64,000 nt of DNA from Methylorubrum extorquens (GCF_024169925.1 NZ_JALJXF010000001.1:4160001-4224000); one strand, 5' to 3'; counted from the first letter of the stretch, positions 25,992 through 35,673 are shown. Made by a program: numbers and translations. Notes: generated by a model from the letters alone, not told the origin.

Positions 25992-26881
25992 CCGGCGATC
26001 TCGACAGCGAGCTTGTAGGCGTCGCGGAAATCGAGGCAGAGCGGCTCCTGCGCCTCCAGCATCTTGCGGAACATGCGGCACTGGGTCTGGTACTTGACGT
26101 TGCCGACTGCGAGCGCGCCGATGCCGACGCCCTTGCCGGTGGGCAGGGGTACGTCGACGGCGTTCACATCGATGCCGGCGATGCCGGCGGGCGGCACGGC
26201 GTTGACATCGGAGGCCACCAAGAGCTTGGGCGCCGATTCGAGATCCTCCGCCGTCAGGATCGAGACACCAGCAGGGCCGGCCGAGAGGATCACGTCGGCG
26301 TCCGCAATCGCGGCGCGGCGCGCCTCGGGCAAGGTGCCGTCCACGGCGCCGACCTCGATGCCGAAGCGCCACTTCATGGTGAAGGCGATCTTCGAGACGC
26401 GCTCCTCGCCGTCATGGCCGACGAGCACGCTGTGCGCCCCCTCCAGCGCGCCGATCACCGCCGCGACGTAGGCGACCACGCCCGCACCGCCGAAGATGAC
26501 GATGCGCTTGCCCTTGAGATCGGTGCCGAACTTCGCTTTGAGCGCACGGGACACCTCGGCGACCATCGCCGCGCCGGTGGTGAAGGAGCCGGCCGGGTCG
26601 GCGAAGACGTGGTTGACGAAGGGCGGCACGAAGGCCTTCTTCGCCCGATCCACCATATCGAGCGCCAGTTCGGCGTTCTTGCCGGCGATGAAGATGCCGG
26701 TGCGCACGCCGTCCTGCGGCGCGCGGGAGAAGATCGAGTCCTGGGTCAGCGAGACGACATCGGCGAGATCGACGCTCGTGTAGGGAATCAGCGTCTCAAA
26801 GCCGGCATCGATCGCCATGTTCACGTCGAACGGGCTCATGTGTTTGAGCGGCGTCAGCATGTGCAGGATCGAGCGGGCCAT
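25988..26881 (-). CDS. mtdB: Methylene-H4MPT dehydrogenase MtdB
   Basis: This 297-residue cytoplasmic NAD(P)-dependent enzyme oxidises methylene-H4MPT to methenyl-H4MPT. Recognisable parts are the N-terminus MARSILHMLTPLKHMSPFDV and NMAIDAGF, the substrate region VNHVFADPAGSFTTGAAMVAE, and the Rossmann nucleotide loop GKRIVIFGGAGVVAYVAAVI. It is related to MtdA at 58386 but longer and with a different N-terminus. The start at 26881 opens the conserved N-terminus; the long upstream frame extension is not needed. It is followed by the ATP-grasp gene in a 4-bp overlap and then mch. Confidence 0.95.
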
Positions 26882-26993
26882 GGTGTTCGTCCTCTCGTGA
26901 CCGCGCCCTTGGCAGAGCGCTTCAGGTGCAAAACCGGAACGGCTGGCGCCGGTCAAGCGCAGGTTTCTTTGAAACGGGCGAAAGAAAAAAACT

Positions 26994-27956
26994 CTAAACT
27001 TCGGAAACCGAGGCGCCGACATTGCGCCCGCGGGCGATGACGAAGCGCAGGCGGCCGGGCCGCGCCAGCCCTGCGACCAGCGCCTCCGCCTCCCTCTGCG
27101 AGGGCACGAGCGCGAATCCGGTCGGCCCCCAGGAGCTCTGGCCGTAGCCGGGCACGCCGGCCCCTGCGATCGCCGCGAGAGCGTCGGCCACGGCGGGGCT
27201 GGCGAATCGTCCGCCCTGATGGGGTGCGAAATGGTCGCCGATCCGCTTCTGGATCGCCGTGATGCCGGCACCGAACCCGTTCGGCTCGGCGGTCGCGGCG
27301 GCGGGCAGCACCTGCATCAGCACGATCCGGCAGATCTCGGCGGCCTGTCCCGCATCGAAGGGCGGCAGATCGCGGAACGCTTCGGTTTCGCGGGAGCCAT
27401 GCACGCCGGTCATCGCCTCGTCGAGGATCAGCACGACGCGCCAATCCTCCGGATAGGGCAGCCGGGCGATGACGGGCGGCGGCGCACCGGAGCCGTCGCG
27501 CCCGCCATCCACGATCAACCCGCCCTCGGTAAAGGCGGCGAGCCCGACGCCGGAACGGTTGCCGCGGTCGAGCACGTCGGCGAAGTCCGCCGGCGCGAAG
27601 GAACGTCCGTTGAGGCGCGCCAGCGCGGCGGCGACCGCCAGCGCGAGCTGCGTGCCCGAGCCGAAGCCGGCATGAGCGGGAATCGATTCCTCGACCTCCA
27701 CCGCCACAGCCTCCGGCACATCGAGATAGGCGGCGGCCGCGAGCAGGTTGGCGCGCACCCGCTCGGCCTCCGGGCCGCTGGCGGAGGCGCGTTTGGCAGG
27801 GCGCGCGACGAGTTGGACGGCCGGCGCGTCGAGGGCGAGGCCGATGCTGCCGAAGCGGCGCCCGAGGCCGCCGTTGAGATCGAGGAAACCGAAATGCAGG
27901 CGCGCGGGCGCGCGGACCCGCACGGCGGCCCCGGCCGGCCGGGGCGTCGTGCTCAC
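26994..27956 (-). CDS. mptG: Beta-ribofuranosylaminobenzene 5'-phosphate synthase (H4MPT biosynthesis)
   Basis: This protein of about 320 residues has the GHMP-kinase-like fold of RFAP synthase, which joins p-aminobenzoate (or hydroxybenzoate) and PRPP as the first committed step of H4MPT synthesis. Motifs are RVRAPARLHFGFLDLNGGLG, the glycine-rich IPAHAGFGSGTQLALAVA, AFTEGGLIVDGGRDG and GQSSWGPTGFAL. The GTG at 27956 has GGGTGA upstream; an ATG at 28043 would add 29 low-complexity residues. It lies 112 bp upstream of mtdB and diverges from fhcB. Confidence 0.92.
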   Translation of the reverse strand: MSTTPRPAGAAVRVRAPARLHFGFLDLNGGLGRRFGSIGLALDAPAVQLVARPAKRASASGPEAERVRANLLAAAAYLDVPEAVAVEVEESIPAHAGFGSGTQLALAVAAALARLNGRSFAPADFADVLDRGNRSGVGLAAFTEGGLIVDGGRDGSGAPPPVIARLPYPEDWRVVLILDEAMTGVHGSRETEAFRDLPPFDAGQAAEICRIVLMQVLPAAATAEPNGFGAGITAIQKRIGDHFAPHQGGRFASPAVADALAAIAGAGVPGYGQSSWGPTGFALVPSQREAEALVAGLARPGRLRFVIARGRNVGASVSEV

Positions 27957-28388
27957 GATTTCACCCGTCTGGTCCGGGACCTCGGCCACGGTCTCATTCC
28001 CTTCCGCCGACGTCGCCGGCCCAGCCGGCGCGGACGCGCCCACGATGGGGGCGGCTTCTCACATGCTGCGGCGCCCGCGACAACCTCGCAAATGCCGACG
28101 CGGTTGTCCCCGCGCCGAACGGATTTCGCGCGCAAACCCGGCGATCGGAGAGAGCGGCCGACGAACGAAATCCTGACGCAAACTTCGCCGGGGGCTTGCG
28201 GCCTCCGGCACAGGAATGCAAAACCACCCGGCTCCCTTCGCGGAGCCGGTCCGAGCCACTGCCCCCGAACCCGCATTCCGGATTTCGAGGCATCGAGGCT
28301 CCACCAGGGGCGCCCGCGCCTTTCGGACGTGACCGTCTTTCGCCCCGCCTTGAGGCGGGGATGCCCGAAGAAGCGACGGTGAGGAAGC
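27957..28388. promoter_or_regulatory. Divergent region between mptG and the fhc operon
   Basis: This 432-bp interval lies between outward-facing mptG and fhcB. No gene is seen. It should contain promoters for both the mptG-mtdB-mch operon and fhcBADC. A short hairpin CCCGCCTTGAGGCGGG lies at about 28348-28363 and the fhcB ribosome site (GTGAGGAAG) sits at its right end. Confidence 0.5.
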
Positions 28389-29477
28389 ATGGCAGCCTGG
28401 GTGAAGGGAGGCGCAGCGGATGGTGACGCTGCGGTCGAGGCCGCGGCCGACCTGCTCGCCGCCTCACGCGTGCCGGTGCTGGCGGGCCTGAGCGCCGAGG
28501 TTTCGGCGCTGCGCGCCGCCTACCGGCTCGCCGAAACCCTCGGCGCCTCGCTCGATCCCGTCTCCGGCCCCAGCGTCTACGCCGAACTCGGCGCGCTGAG
28601 CGCGGGTGGTGCGATGAGCACGACACGGGCCGAGACGATCGGCCGGGCGGACGTGGTCCTGATCGTCGGCAACCGGCCCTGGGACGGTGAGCTGGTCGCC
28701 GAGATCGCCGCCGCGGCCCCGCGCCGCGGACGCGCGGCGGGCACCGAGCGGGCTCTGCTCTCGCTCGGCGGTCCTCAGAACGGTGCGATCCGCCACGTCG
28801 CTTATGCGGCGGATGCCGGTGGCCTCGCCATCTCGCTCGGGCACCTGCGCGCCTTCGCCAAGGGACATCTCGCCGGTGAGGCCGCCTTTGCCGACCTCGC
28901 CAAGCGCCTGTTCGCGGCCCAGTACGGCGTCGTCGTTTACGACCCGGAGGAGGTCGGCGAACTCGGCACGGAAATGCTCCAAGGGCTGATCCGCGACCTC
29001 AACGAATCCACCCGCTTCTTCGCGCTGTCGCTGGCCGACCCGTTCCAGGGCCGCGCGGCGGTGCAGCTCTCCGCCTGGACCACGGGACAGGCGCCGCGGG
29101 TCGGCTTCGGCCGGCACCAGCCCGAGCACGATTCCTGGCGCTTCGACAGCGCCCGCCAGATCGCCGCGGGCGAGGCCGATGCCGTGCTGTGGCTCGCCTC
29201 GCTTCCCGCCCCACGCCCCACCTGGCTCGGGAGCCTGCCGACCATCGCCATCGTCGGCGAGGGCTCTCAGGAGGCTGCGGGCGAGACGGCGGAGGTCGTC
29301 ATCACCGTGGGCGTGCCCGGCCAGAGCGTCGGCGGCGCCCTCTGGAACGAGCGGCGCGGCGCCATCGCCTACGCCGAGGCCAGCGATCCATCGAAGACCC
29401 AGGCTGAAACGGAGACAGCGGCCGGCGTGCTCACCCGCATCCGCGACCGCCTCATCGAGAAGGGTGTCTCATGCTGA
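28389..29477 (+). CDS. fhcB: Formyltransferase/hydrolase complex subunit B
   Basis: This 362-residue protein is related to formylmethanofuran dehydrogenase subunit B but is much shorter and lacks the iron-sulfur and molybdopterin-binding features, as is known for bacterial FhcB, which is not redox-active. Segments such as SRVPVLAGLSAEVSALRAAY, DVVLIVGNRPWDGELVAEIA and ADAVLWLASLP are visible. It opens the fhcBADC operon and overlaps fhcA by 7 bp. The complex converts formyl-H4MPT to formate using methylofuran. Confidence 0.92.
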   Translation: MAAWVKGGAADGDAAVEAAADLLAASRVPVLAGLSAEVSALRAAYRLAETLGASLDPVSGPSVYAELGALSAGGAMSTTRAETIGRADVVLIVGNRPWDGELVAEIAAAAPRRGRAAGTERALLSLGGPQNGAIRHVAYAADAGGLAISLGHLRAFAKGHLAGEAAFADLAKRLFAAQYGVVVYDPEEVGELGTEMLQGLIRDLNESTRFFALSLADPFQGRAAVQLSAWTTGQAPRVGFGRHQPEHDSWRFDSARQIAAGEADAVLWLASLPAPRPTWLGSLPTIAIVGEGSQEAAGETAEVVITVGVPGQSVGGALWNERRGAIAYAEASDPSKTQAETETAAGVLTRIRDRLIEKGVSC

Positions 29478-31117
29478 CCCGTATCCACGGTGGACGGGTG
29501 GTCGATCCCACGGCCGGGCGCGACGCCATCGGCGACGTCTGGATCGAGGACGGCCGCGTCGTCGCCCCGAGCGAGCGCGCCCCCGACCAGACCATCGATG
29601 CCACGGGCTGCGTGGTGATGGCCGGCGGCGTCGAGGTCCACTCGCACATCGCCGGCGGCAACGTGGTGATGAGCCGCCTGCTGCTGCCTGACCTCTACGT
29701 CAGCGAGTCCGCCCCCAACGGCCATCCCTTCGCCCATGCCGGCGGCTCGGGAAGCTGGATCGGCGCCAACTACGCGCGGATGGGCTACACCACCGCGGTC
29801 GAACCGGCACTGCCGCCCTCGAACGCGCTCGCGACCCATCTCGAACTCGCCGACATCCCGCTGCTCGACCGCGGCGGTCTGGCCGTGCTCGGCAACGACG
29901 ACCACCTCCTTCAGCTCCTGCGCGACGGCGAGGGCAAGCAGGCTGTGCGCGATCTCGTGCAGCAGACGCTGGCCCATTCGCGGGGCTTGGGCGTCAAGTG
30001 CATCAACGCGGGCGGCGCCTCGGCCTTCAAGGACGGCGTCTTGAAGCTCAGCCTTGATGACGAGATCCCCTGCTACGGGCTCTCGACGCGCAAGATCATG
30101 TCGGCCCTGCTCGACGCGGTGGAAGAGATCGGCGTGCCGCACCCGCTGCACGTCCACTGCAACAATCTGGGGCTCCCCGGTGCCGACGACTCCCTCGTCG
30201 CGACGCTGGAGGCGGCGGAAGGCCGGCGCATCCACTTCGCCCACGCCCAGTTCTACGCCTACGGCGTGGTCGATCCCGAGAACCCGATGACCGGCGGCTT
30301 CCGCTCGGCGGCGGAACGCATCAACGCGGCGATGGAGGAGCACCCCAACGCGACCTACGATGTGGGTCAGGTGGTGTTCGGCCAGACGGTGACGATCTCG
30401 CTCGACATCCTGCGCCAGTTCGGCGGCCGCAAGGGCGCCAAGCCGAAGAAGTGGGTGATCCAGGCCGGCGACGCCGAGGGCGGCGGCGTGGTGCCGTTCC
30501 TCTACCGGCCCCGCGGCCCGGTCTCGTCGCTGCAATGGGCGATCGGCCTGGAATTGATGCTGCTCTCCTCGAACCCCGAGCGCACCATCCTGACGACCGA
30601 CCATCCGAACGGCGGCGTCTTCACCGAATACCCGCGCATCATCCACCTGCTGATGGATGCAGAGGAGCGCGCCAAGGAAATCGCGACGCTGCCGGCGATC
30701 GTCGGCGAGCGCTCCGGCCTGCCCAAGATCGAGCGCGAGTACAGCTTCAGCGAGATCGCCCAGCTTACCCGCTCCGGCCCGGCCAAGCTCCTCGGCCTGA
30801 CCGACCGCGGCCACCTGCGCGAGGGTGCCAAGGCCGACGTCGCGATCTACCGAGACGACAAGGACCGCACCGCGATGTTCTCGCACGCCAAGCTGGTGCT
30901 CAAGGACGGCCAGCCGATCGTCGAGGACGGCGAGGTCGTGGCGTGGTTCTCAGGAAAAACGCTCAGCCTCGACGTCGAGGCCGATGCGGGCATGGAGAAG
31001 CGCGCCGAGAGCTACCTGCAGGACCGCTTCGGCGCCGGGCTCGACACCTTCGCGGTGCCGGACGCCGCCTTCCCGGAGAACACCGGGACGTTCGAAGACG
31101 TGGCGTGCCGGGCCTGA
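29471..31117 (+). CDS. fhcA: Formyltransferase/hydrolase complex subunit A (formylmethylofuran hydrolase)
   Basis: This 548-residue amidohydrolase-family subunit hydrolyses formyl-methylofuran to formate. The zinc-binding start of the barrel is seen in GGVEVHSHIAGGNVVM. Further landmarks are YTTAVEPALPPSNALATHLE, LGVKCINAGGASAF, PHPLHVHCNNLGLPG and ERTILTTDHPNGGVFTEYPR with the catalytic Asp region. The length matches the family. It overlaps fhcB and precedes fhcD by 25 bp. In M. extorquens methylofuran is a bound prosthetic group of this complex. Confidence 0.95.
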   Translation: MLTRIHGGRVVDPTAGRDAIGDVWIEDGRVVAPSERAPDQTIDATGCVVMAGGVEVHSHIAGGNVVMSRLLLPDLYVSESAPNGHPFAHAGGSGSWIGANYARMGYTTAVEPALPPSNALATHLELADIPLLDRGGLAVLGNDDHLLQLLRDGEGKQAVRDLVQQTLAHSRGLGVKCINAGGASAFKDGVLKLSLDDEIPCYGLSTRKIMSALLDAVEEIGVPHPLHVHCNNLGLPGADDSLVATLEAAEGRRIHFAHAQFYAYGVVDPENPMTGGFRSAAERINAAMEEHPNATYDVGQVVFGQTVTISLDILRQFGGRKGAKPKKWVIQAGDAEGGGVVPFLYRPRGPVSSLQWAIGLELMLLSSNPERTILTTDHPNGGVFTEYPRIIHLLMDAEERAKEIATLPAIVGERSGLPKIEREYSFSEIAQLTRSGPAKLLGLTDRGHLREGAKADVAIYRDDKDRTAMFSHAKLVLKDGQPIVEDGEVVAWFSGKTLSLDVEADAGMEKRAESYLQDRFGAGLDTFAVPDAAFPENTGTFEDVACRA

Positions 31118-31142
31118 TGTCGAGGGTGATGGAATCGAATCG

Positions 31143-32078
31143 ATGAGCGACTTCACCCTCAACGGCATCAAGGTCGAGGACACCTTCGCCGAAGCCTTCG
31201 ACGTCGCGGGCACCGCGATCATCGTCACCAACGACACGCCGAAATGGGCGATGATCGCGGCGACGGTGATGACGGGCTTCGCCACCTCGGTGATCGGCTG
31301 CGGCGCCGAGGCCGGCATCGACGCCGAACTCTCCCCCGAGGAGACGCCGGACGGGCGCCCGGGCGTGCGGATCCTGCTGTTCGGCTTCGAGCCGAACGGA
31401 CTGAAGGATCAGCTCCTCAAGCGCGTCGGTCAGTGCATCCTCACCTGCCCCGGCACCGCGTGCTTCGCGGGCGTCGAAGGCCCGACCAAGATCAAGCTTG
31501 GCGGCGCGATCCGCTATTTCGGTGACGGCTTCGCGGTCGCCAAGCGTCTTCCGGACCATGAGGGCAAGATGCGTCGCTACTGGCGCATCCCCGTGATGGA
31601 CGGCGAATTCCTGTGCGAGGATTCGGTGCGCGCGGTCGACGGCGCGGTCGGCGGCGGCAACCTGCTGTTCCTCGGCCGCAAGCACGCCGACACGCTGGTC
31701 GTCGCCGAGATCGCCGTCGAGGCGGCGAAAGCCATCCCCGGCGCGATCCTGCCCTTCCCCGGTGGCATCGTCCGCTCCGGCTCGAAGGTCGGCGGGCGCA
31801 CCAAGGGCATGATGGCTTCGACCAACGACGCCTATTGCCCGACGCTCAAGGGCCGGGCCGGCTCGGCGCTGCCGCCCGAATGCGGCGTGGTGCTGGAGAT
31901 CGTCATCGACGCGCTGACCTCGCAAGGTGTCTCCGACTCGATGCGCGCGGCGCTCCACGCCGCCACCGAGATCGGCGCCAAGCACGGGCTCGTGGCCGTC
32001 ACCGCCGGCAATTATGGCGGCAATCTCGGCCGGCATCACTACCACCTCCGCGACCTGTTGGAGAAACCCGCCGCATGA
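31143..32078 (+). CDS. fhcD: Formylmethanofuran-H4MPT formyltransferase subunit
   Basis: This 311-residue enzyme (Ftr family) transfers the formyl group between H4MPT and methylofuran. Characteristic sequence includes MSDFTLNGIKVEDTFAEAF, FATSVIGCGAEAGID, QCILTCPGTACFAGVEG, GGAIRYFGDGFAVAKRLPD, GRKHADTLVVAEIAVEA and PFPGGIVRSGSKVGGRTKG. The start at 31143 gives the family N-terminus. It overlaps fhcC by 4 bp (ATGA). Confidence 0.96.
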   Translation: MSDFTLNGIKVEDTFAEAFDVAGTAIIVTNDTPKWAMIAATVMTGFATSVIGCGAEAGIDAELSPEETPDGRPGVRILLFGFEPNGLKDQLLKRVGQCILTCPGTACFAGVEGPTKIKLGGAIRYFGDGFAVAKRLPDHEGKMRRYWRIPVMDGEFLCEDSVRAVDGAVGGGNLLFLGRKHADTLVVAEIAVEAAKAIPGAILPFPGGIVRSGSKVGGRTKGMMASTNDAYCPTLKGRAGSALPPECGVVLEIVIDALTSQGVSDSMRAALHAATEIGAKHGLVAVTAGNYGGNLGRHHYHLRDLLEKPAA

Positions 32079-32872
32079 GCACGCTGAGACTGCGCGGTGA
32101 TCTGCCGGAGCGGGTCGACCTTCTCAACATCACCCCCCTCGCCCTGAGCGGTCTATCCGAGGCCGAGGCGGGCAAGCTCGCCATCGGCACGAGCCGCCGC
32201 GGCCTGACCCTCGGCGACGTGTTCGAGATCAGCCTCGACGGCTCCGACCGCCTCGTGATCGAGGGCGGTTCGTCCCGGCTTGACCGGGTGGGTGCGGCGC
32301 TCTCGCAAGGCGAGATCCGGGTCGAGGGCGATGTCGGCCAGCGCCTCGGCGAAGGCATGGCGGCGGGCACGCTCACGGTGACAGGCTCGGCCGGCCCCTA
32401 TGCCGCCACCGGCGCCACCGGCGGCACGATCACGATTCAAGGCGATGCCGGCGACCACGCGGGCGGCGCGGTCTACGCAGCCAAGGCCGGGCTCGACGGC
32501 GCGACGCTCGTCATCGAGGGCCGGGCGGGCGATCATCTCGGCGACCGCATGCGCCGCGGCATGATCCTGGCCGGCTCGGCCGGTGCTTACGCCGGCTCAC
32601 GCATGATCGCCGGCACCATCATCGTCTCCGGCGCGATCGGCGACCATCCGGGCTACGGCATGCGCCGCGGAACCCTGATTGCCGGCAGCCACGGGGCGCT
32701 GCTGCCGACTTTCGTCGAGACCGGCACGCCGGATCTGGTCTTCGTCCGGCTGCTGGCCCAGAGCCTCAAGCGTCTCGGCGCGGCGCAGGCCGGCCTTCTC
32801 GGCGGCACGCTGCGGCGCTACTCGGGCGATCTCGCGACGCTCGGCAAGGGCGAACTGTTCGTGCCGGCTTAG
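32075..32872 (+). CDS. fhcC: Formyltransferase/hydrolase complex subunit C
   Basis: This 265-residue protein has the right-handed beta-helix of GltB-C-terminal/FwdC type with glycine-rich repeats: GDVGQRLGEGMAAGTLTV, GGTITIQGDAGDHAGGAV, EGRAGDHLGDRMRRGMILAG and SGAIGDHPGYGMRRGTLIAG. It is the last gene of fhcBADC and is translationally coupled to fhcD. A structural role in the Fhc complex is established for the family. A hairpin (32898-32927) lies 25 bp after its stop codon. Confidence 0.94.
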   Translation: MSTLRLRGDLPERVDLLNITPLALSGLSEAEAGKLAIGTSRRGLTLGDVFEISLDGSDRLVIEGGSSRLDRVGAALSQGEIRVEGDVGQRLGEGMAAGTLTVTGSAGPYAATGATGGTITIQGDAGDHAGGAVYAAKAGLDGATLVIEGRAGDHLGDRMRRGMILAGSAGAYAGSRMIAGTIIVSGAIGDHPGYGMRRGTLIAGSHGALLPTFVETGTPDLVFVRLLAQSLKRLGAAQAGLLGGTLRRYSGDLATLGKGELFVPA

Positions 32873-32897
32873 GTCCGCACGATTTTTCCGAAAGCCG

Positions 32898-32927
32898 CCG
32901 GCAAGTCGCAGAAAAATGACTTGCCGG
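32898..32927 (+). terminator. Hairpin after the fhc operon
   Basis: Perfect 10-bp arms CCGGCAAGTC (32898-32907) and GACTTGCCGG (32918-32927) enclose a 10-nt loop. There is no T-run after the stem, so it is a weak intrinsic terminator or a stability element. The bases just before it (TTTTTCCGAAAGCCG) resemble the core of the dispersed repeat. Confidence 0.5.
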
Positions 32928-33019
32928 CCTGCCGGATTCTCCCACCTTGCCTTGAACCGAGGCGCGGGACACCGATCCGGTCGAGCCGACCGCGCCCCCT
33001 CCGAACCGAGGCCGCGCGC

Positions 33020-33226
33020 ATGTTCCTGCTCCTCTCCGTCTGCCTGATCGCCCAGCCAGCGAAGTGCCACGACGAGCGGATCAACCTGAACTACGACAAT
33101 CCGAACCCCTTCCTGTGTCTGCGCAACTCGCAGAGCACGCTCGCGGCGTGGCAGGAGGAACATCCGGACTATCATGTGAAGAGTTGGCGCTGCGCCCCCA
33201 GGGCGAGCCTGCCGAACGATCTGTAG
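33020..33226 (+). CDS. Small secreted protein of unknown function upstream of mxbD
   Basis: This 68-residue predicted protein begins with a short hydrophobic stretch (MFLLLSVCLIAQPA) that could be a signal peptide. The remainder has Cys at KCHDER, FLCLRN and WRCAPR plus the segment LAAWQEEHPDYHVKSWRC. It is followed after 108 bp by the histidine kinase gene on the same strand. No family is recognised. The start at 33020 is the ATG nearest the hydrophobic segment. Confidence 0.55.
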   Translation: MFLLLSVCLIAQPAKCHDERINLNYDNPNPFLCLRNSQSTLAAWQEEHPDYHVKSWRCAPRASLPNDL

Positions 33227-33334
33227 GACCGATCTGCGAACGGACCGGGAAAAGCCGGCAATGCAAGCCGGCTTGAGACCCCGCCCCGGCAGTGACATGG
33301 TCCGCCCGCCGCAGCCGCGGCGGAGAGGGAGACC

Positions 33335-34969
33335 ATGCGTTCGCTGAGAGTCCGGTTCGCCCTCCTGCTCGGCGGCACGGCGTTGATCGCCCTGCTGGCG
33401 GCGGCCGGCGTGCTGTGGTCGATCCGGCTGACCGAGAACGTCATCGAGCGCACCCTCGCCGCCCAGCACCGGCTTGAGCTTCTGGCGGAACTGTCGGGGC
33501 GGCTGGCGCAGTATGGCTTTGCCGCCATCGACAGCGTCGGCAACCCGGACGCGCCGCCCGAGGCCCTGTCGGTGACCCGCGACCGGGTCGATCAGGCGCT
33601 CAACCATGTCGATGACGCCATCGGCAACGGCATGGCGACCAGCGCCAACCTGGAAGACCGGATCCAGTACGTCGCCCGCACCCGGCCGCTCGCCAATGTG
33701 CGCGCGGCCCGCGCGATGCTCGACCGTCAGGTCACCCTGGTGCGGCGCGAGACCGATCCCGACCGGCGCAAGACGGCGATGCAAGGCGCGCTCAACGCCT
33801 TCGGCGCGATGACGGGACCGCCGCTCTCCCTGCTGATCGAGGCGGAGCGGCGCAGCATGACTGCCGGTTCCGCGGCGGCCCGGACCCTTTCGCAGCGGCT
33901 CACCGCCGCCGCGCTCGCCGCGACGGTGCTGGCGCTCGCCTTCGTTGGGGTGCTCTACCGCTCGGTTACGCGGCCGACCCTGGCGCGGATCGAGGAGATC
34001 CGCCGGGCGGCCGGCGCCGTCGGCAGCGGCGCGCTCGAGACCCGGCTTTCGGTCGAGACCCGCGACGAACTCGGGCTTCTGGTCGCGAACTTCAACCGCA
34101 TGGCCGCGCGGCTCGCCCGCCGCGAGGGCCGGCTTGCCGCCGACCGGGCCGCTCTGGAGGACACGGTGGAGGCCCGCACCGCCGACCTGCGCGCGGCCAA
34201 CGAGCGGCTGGAGATGGTGGACCGCTCCCGGCGCCGCTTCTTCGCCGATGTCAGCCACGAACTGCGCACGCCGCTCACCGTGATCCTGGGCGAATGCGAC
34301 CTCGCCCAGCGGACAGCGGAGCGCGCCGCAGGCCGAACCATCGATCACGGTCCCGTCTTTGCCACCATTCGCAAGCGGGCGCAGCGCCTCAAGCGGCGGG
34401 TCGAGGATCTGCTTCGCGTGGCCCGCTCCGAGTCCGGCCAGATCGAACTCGACCGGCGCGCCGTGAGCGCTGTCGAGGTGCTGACCGATGCCGTCGACAG
34501 CGCCGGCTCGGAGGCCGCGCGCCGCCGGGTCGAGCTGGTGCTGGAACCGGGCGACCACGACATCGAGATCGCCGCCGATCCGGAATGGCTCCGCCAGGTT
34601 GTCGAGAGCCTGATCGACAACGCCCTGCGCCACGCCACCGGCCTGACCCGTATCACCGTCTCGCTGAGCGAGCACGGCACGCCGCAGGGCAGCCGGGCGC
34701 TCGTCACCATCGACGACGACGGCCCCGGCTTCCCCGCGGGCGGGGACGGGCTGTTCGAGCGCTTCCGCCGCGAGGCCCGATCGGGAGAAGCGGGATTCGG
34801 CATAGGTTTAGCTCTGGCGCGATGGGTCGTTGAGCGCCATGATGGCGCGATCAGCCTCGGCGGAGCCGAACACGGCGGCGCCCGGGTGGTCATCGACCTG
34901 CCCTCGCTCGACGATGGCGTCGCACCGGAATTCCACGGGGCAGGACACGAGAGGATCGGCGCCGCATGA
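33335..34969 (+). CDS. mxbD: Sensor histidine kinase, probable MxbD
   Basis: This 544-residue membrane kinase has a first membrane segment at about residues 7-29, a periplasmic sensing region of about 150 residues, a second membrane segment at about 190-210, a HAMP linker (SVTRPTLARIEEIRRAAGAV), the phospho-acceptor His308 in FFADVSHELRTPLTVI, N box ESLIDNALRHA and G box DDDGPGFPAGG. It overlaps the response regulator gene by 4 bp. In M. extorquens the pair beside pqqABCDE is MxbDM, required for expression of methanol oxidation genes and for the lanthanide switch. The name is given from synteny. Confidence 0.83.
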   Translation: MRSLRVRFALLLGGTALIALLAAAGVLWSIRLTENVIERTLAAQHRLELLAELSGRLAQYGFAAIDSVGNPDAPPEALSVTRDRVDQALNHVDDAIGNGMATSANLEDRIQYVARTRPLANVRAARAMLDRQVTLVRRETDPDRRKTAMQGALNAFGAMTGPPLSLLIEAERRSMTAGSAAARTLSQRLTAAALAATVLALAFVGVLYRSVTRPTLARIEEIRRAAGAVGSGALETRLSVETRDELGLLVANFNRMAARLARREGRLAADRAALEDTVEARTADLRAANERLEMVDRSRRRFFADVSHELRTPLTVILGECDLAQRTAERAAGRTIDHGPVFATIRKRAQRLKRRVEDLLRVARSESGQIELDRRAVSAVEVLTDAVDSAGSEAARRRVELVLEPGDHDIEIAADPEWLRQVVESLIDNALRHATGLTRITVSLSEHGTPQGSRALVTIDDDGPGFPAGGDGLFERFRREARSGEAGFGIGLALARWVVERHDGAISLGGAEHGGARVVIDLPSLDDGVAPEFHGAGHERIGAA

Positions 34970-35673
34970 CGACGCGCGTATTGATCGTTGAGGATGACAT
35001 CGACATCCGCGGCATTCTGGCTCGCGGCCTGGAGGCGGAAGGGTTTTCCGTCGGCGTCGCAGGCCGGGTCGAGGATGCGCTGAGTGCCGCCCGCGACGAC
35101 GCGCCGGAGGCGGTGGTGCTCGACATCACTCTGCCCGACGGCTCCGGCCACGACGTCTGCCGTTCTTTGCGCGAGGGCGGCTATCCCGGCGCGATCCTCT
35201 TCCTGAGCGCCCGCGACGAGGTCCGCGACCGGGCCGAGGGGCTGGCGCTCGGCGCCGACGACTACATCGTCAAGCCGTTCGTGTTCGATGAGTTGCTGGC
35301 CCGGCTCCAGGTCCACCTGCTGCGCCGCCGCGAGGCGGACACCCCGCGCACCGTTTTTACCGCCGGCCGCCTGACCCTCGACGTGAACATTCGTCAGGTC
35401 AGCTTCGGCGAGGCCTCGGCCCGACTCACCCCGCGGGAGGCGGAGCTGCTCGCTCTGCTGATGCAGGAGGTGAACCGGCCGATCTCCCGCGGCGAGATTT
35501 TCGACCGGCTCTGGGCGAGCCAGGGCGGGCTCTCCCTCAACGTGGTCGATGTCTATGTCGGCTACCTGCGCTCGAAGCTCTCGGACTTCGTGCGGCTGGG
35601 CGGTCCGGTGATCGTCACCGTGCGCGGCAAGGGCTTCATGCTCGATCTGCGCGGCCAGGATTTCCGCCACTGA
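34966..35673 (+). CDS. mxbM: OmpR-family response regulator, probable MxbM
   Basis: This 235-residue cytoplasmic DNA-binding regulator has a receiver domain (TRVLIVEDDIDIRGIL, phospho-acceptor Asp in VVLDITLPDGSG, FLSARDE, and Lys in DDYIVKPFVFDELL) and a winged-helix output domain (about residues 130-232, RLTPREAELLALLMQEVNRP, VDVYVGYLRSKL and TVRGKGFML). Its start overlaps the kinase stop (ATGA). Located directly upstream of pqqA, it probably regulates PQQ and methanol dehydrogenase genes. Confidence 0.85.
   Translation: MTTRVLIVEDDIDIRGILARGLEAEGFSVGVAGRVEDALSAARDDAPEAVVLDITLPDGSGHDVCRSLREGGYPGAILFLSARDEVRDRAEGLALGADDYIVKPFVFDELLARLQVHLLRRREADTPRTVFTAGRLTLDVNIRQVSFGEASARLTPREAELLALLMQEVNRPISRGEIFDRLWASQGGLSLNVVDVYVGYLRSKLSDFVRLGGPVIVTVRGKGFMLDLRGQDFRH

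Noticed and set aside
28059..28304. Short open frames in the mptG-fhcB divergent region
   Set aside because: No ribosome sites and no conserved-looking sequence; the region fits a divergent promoter.
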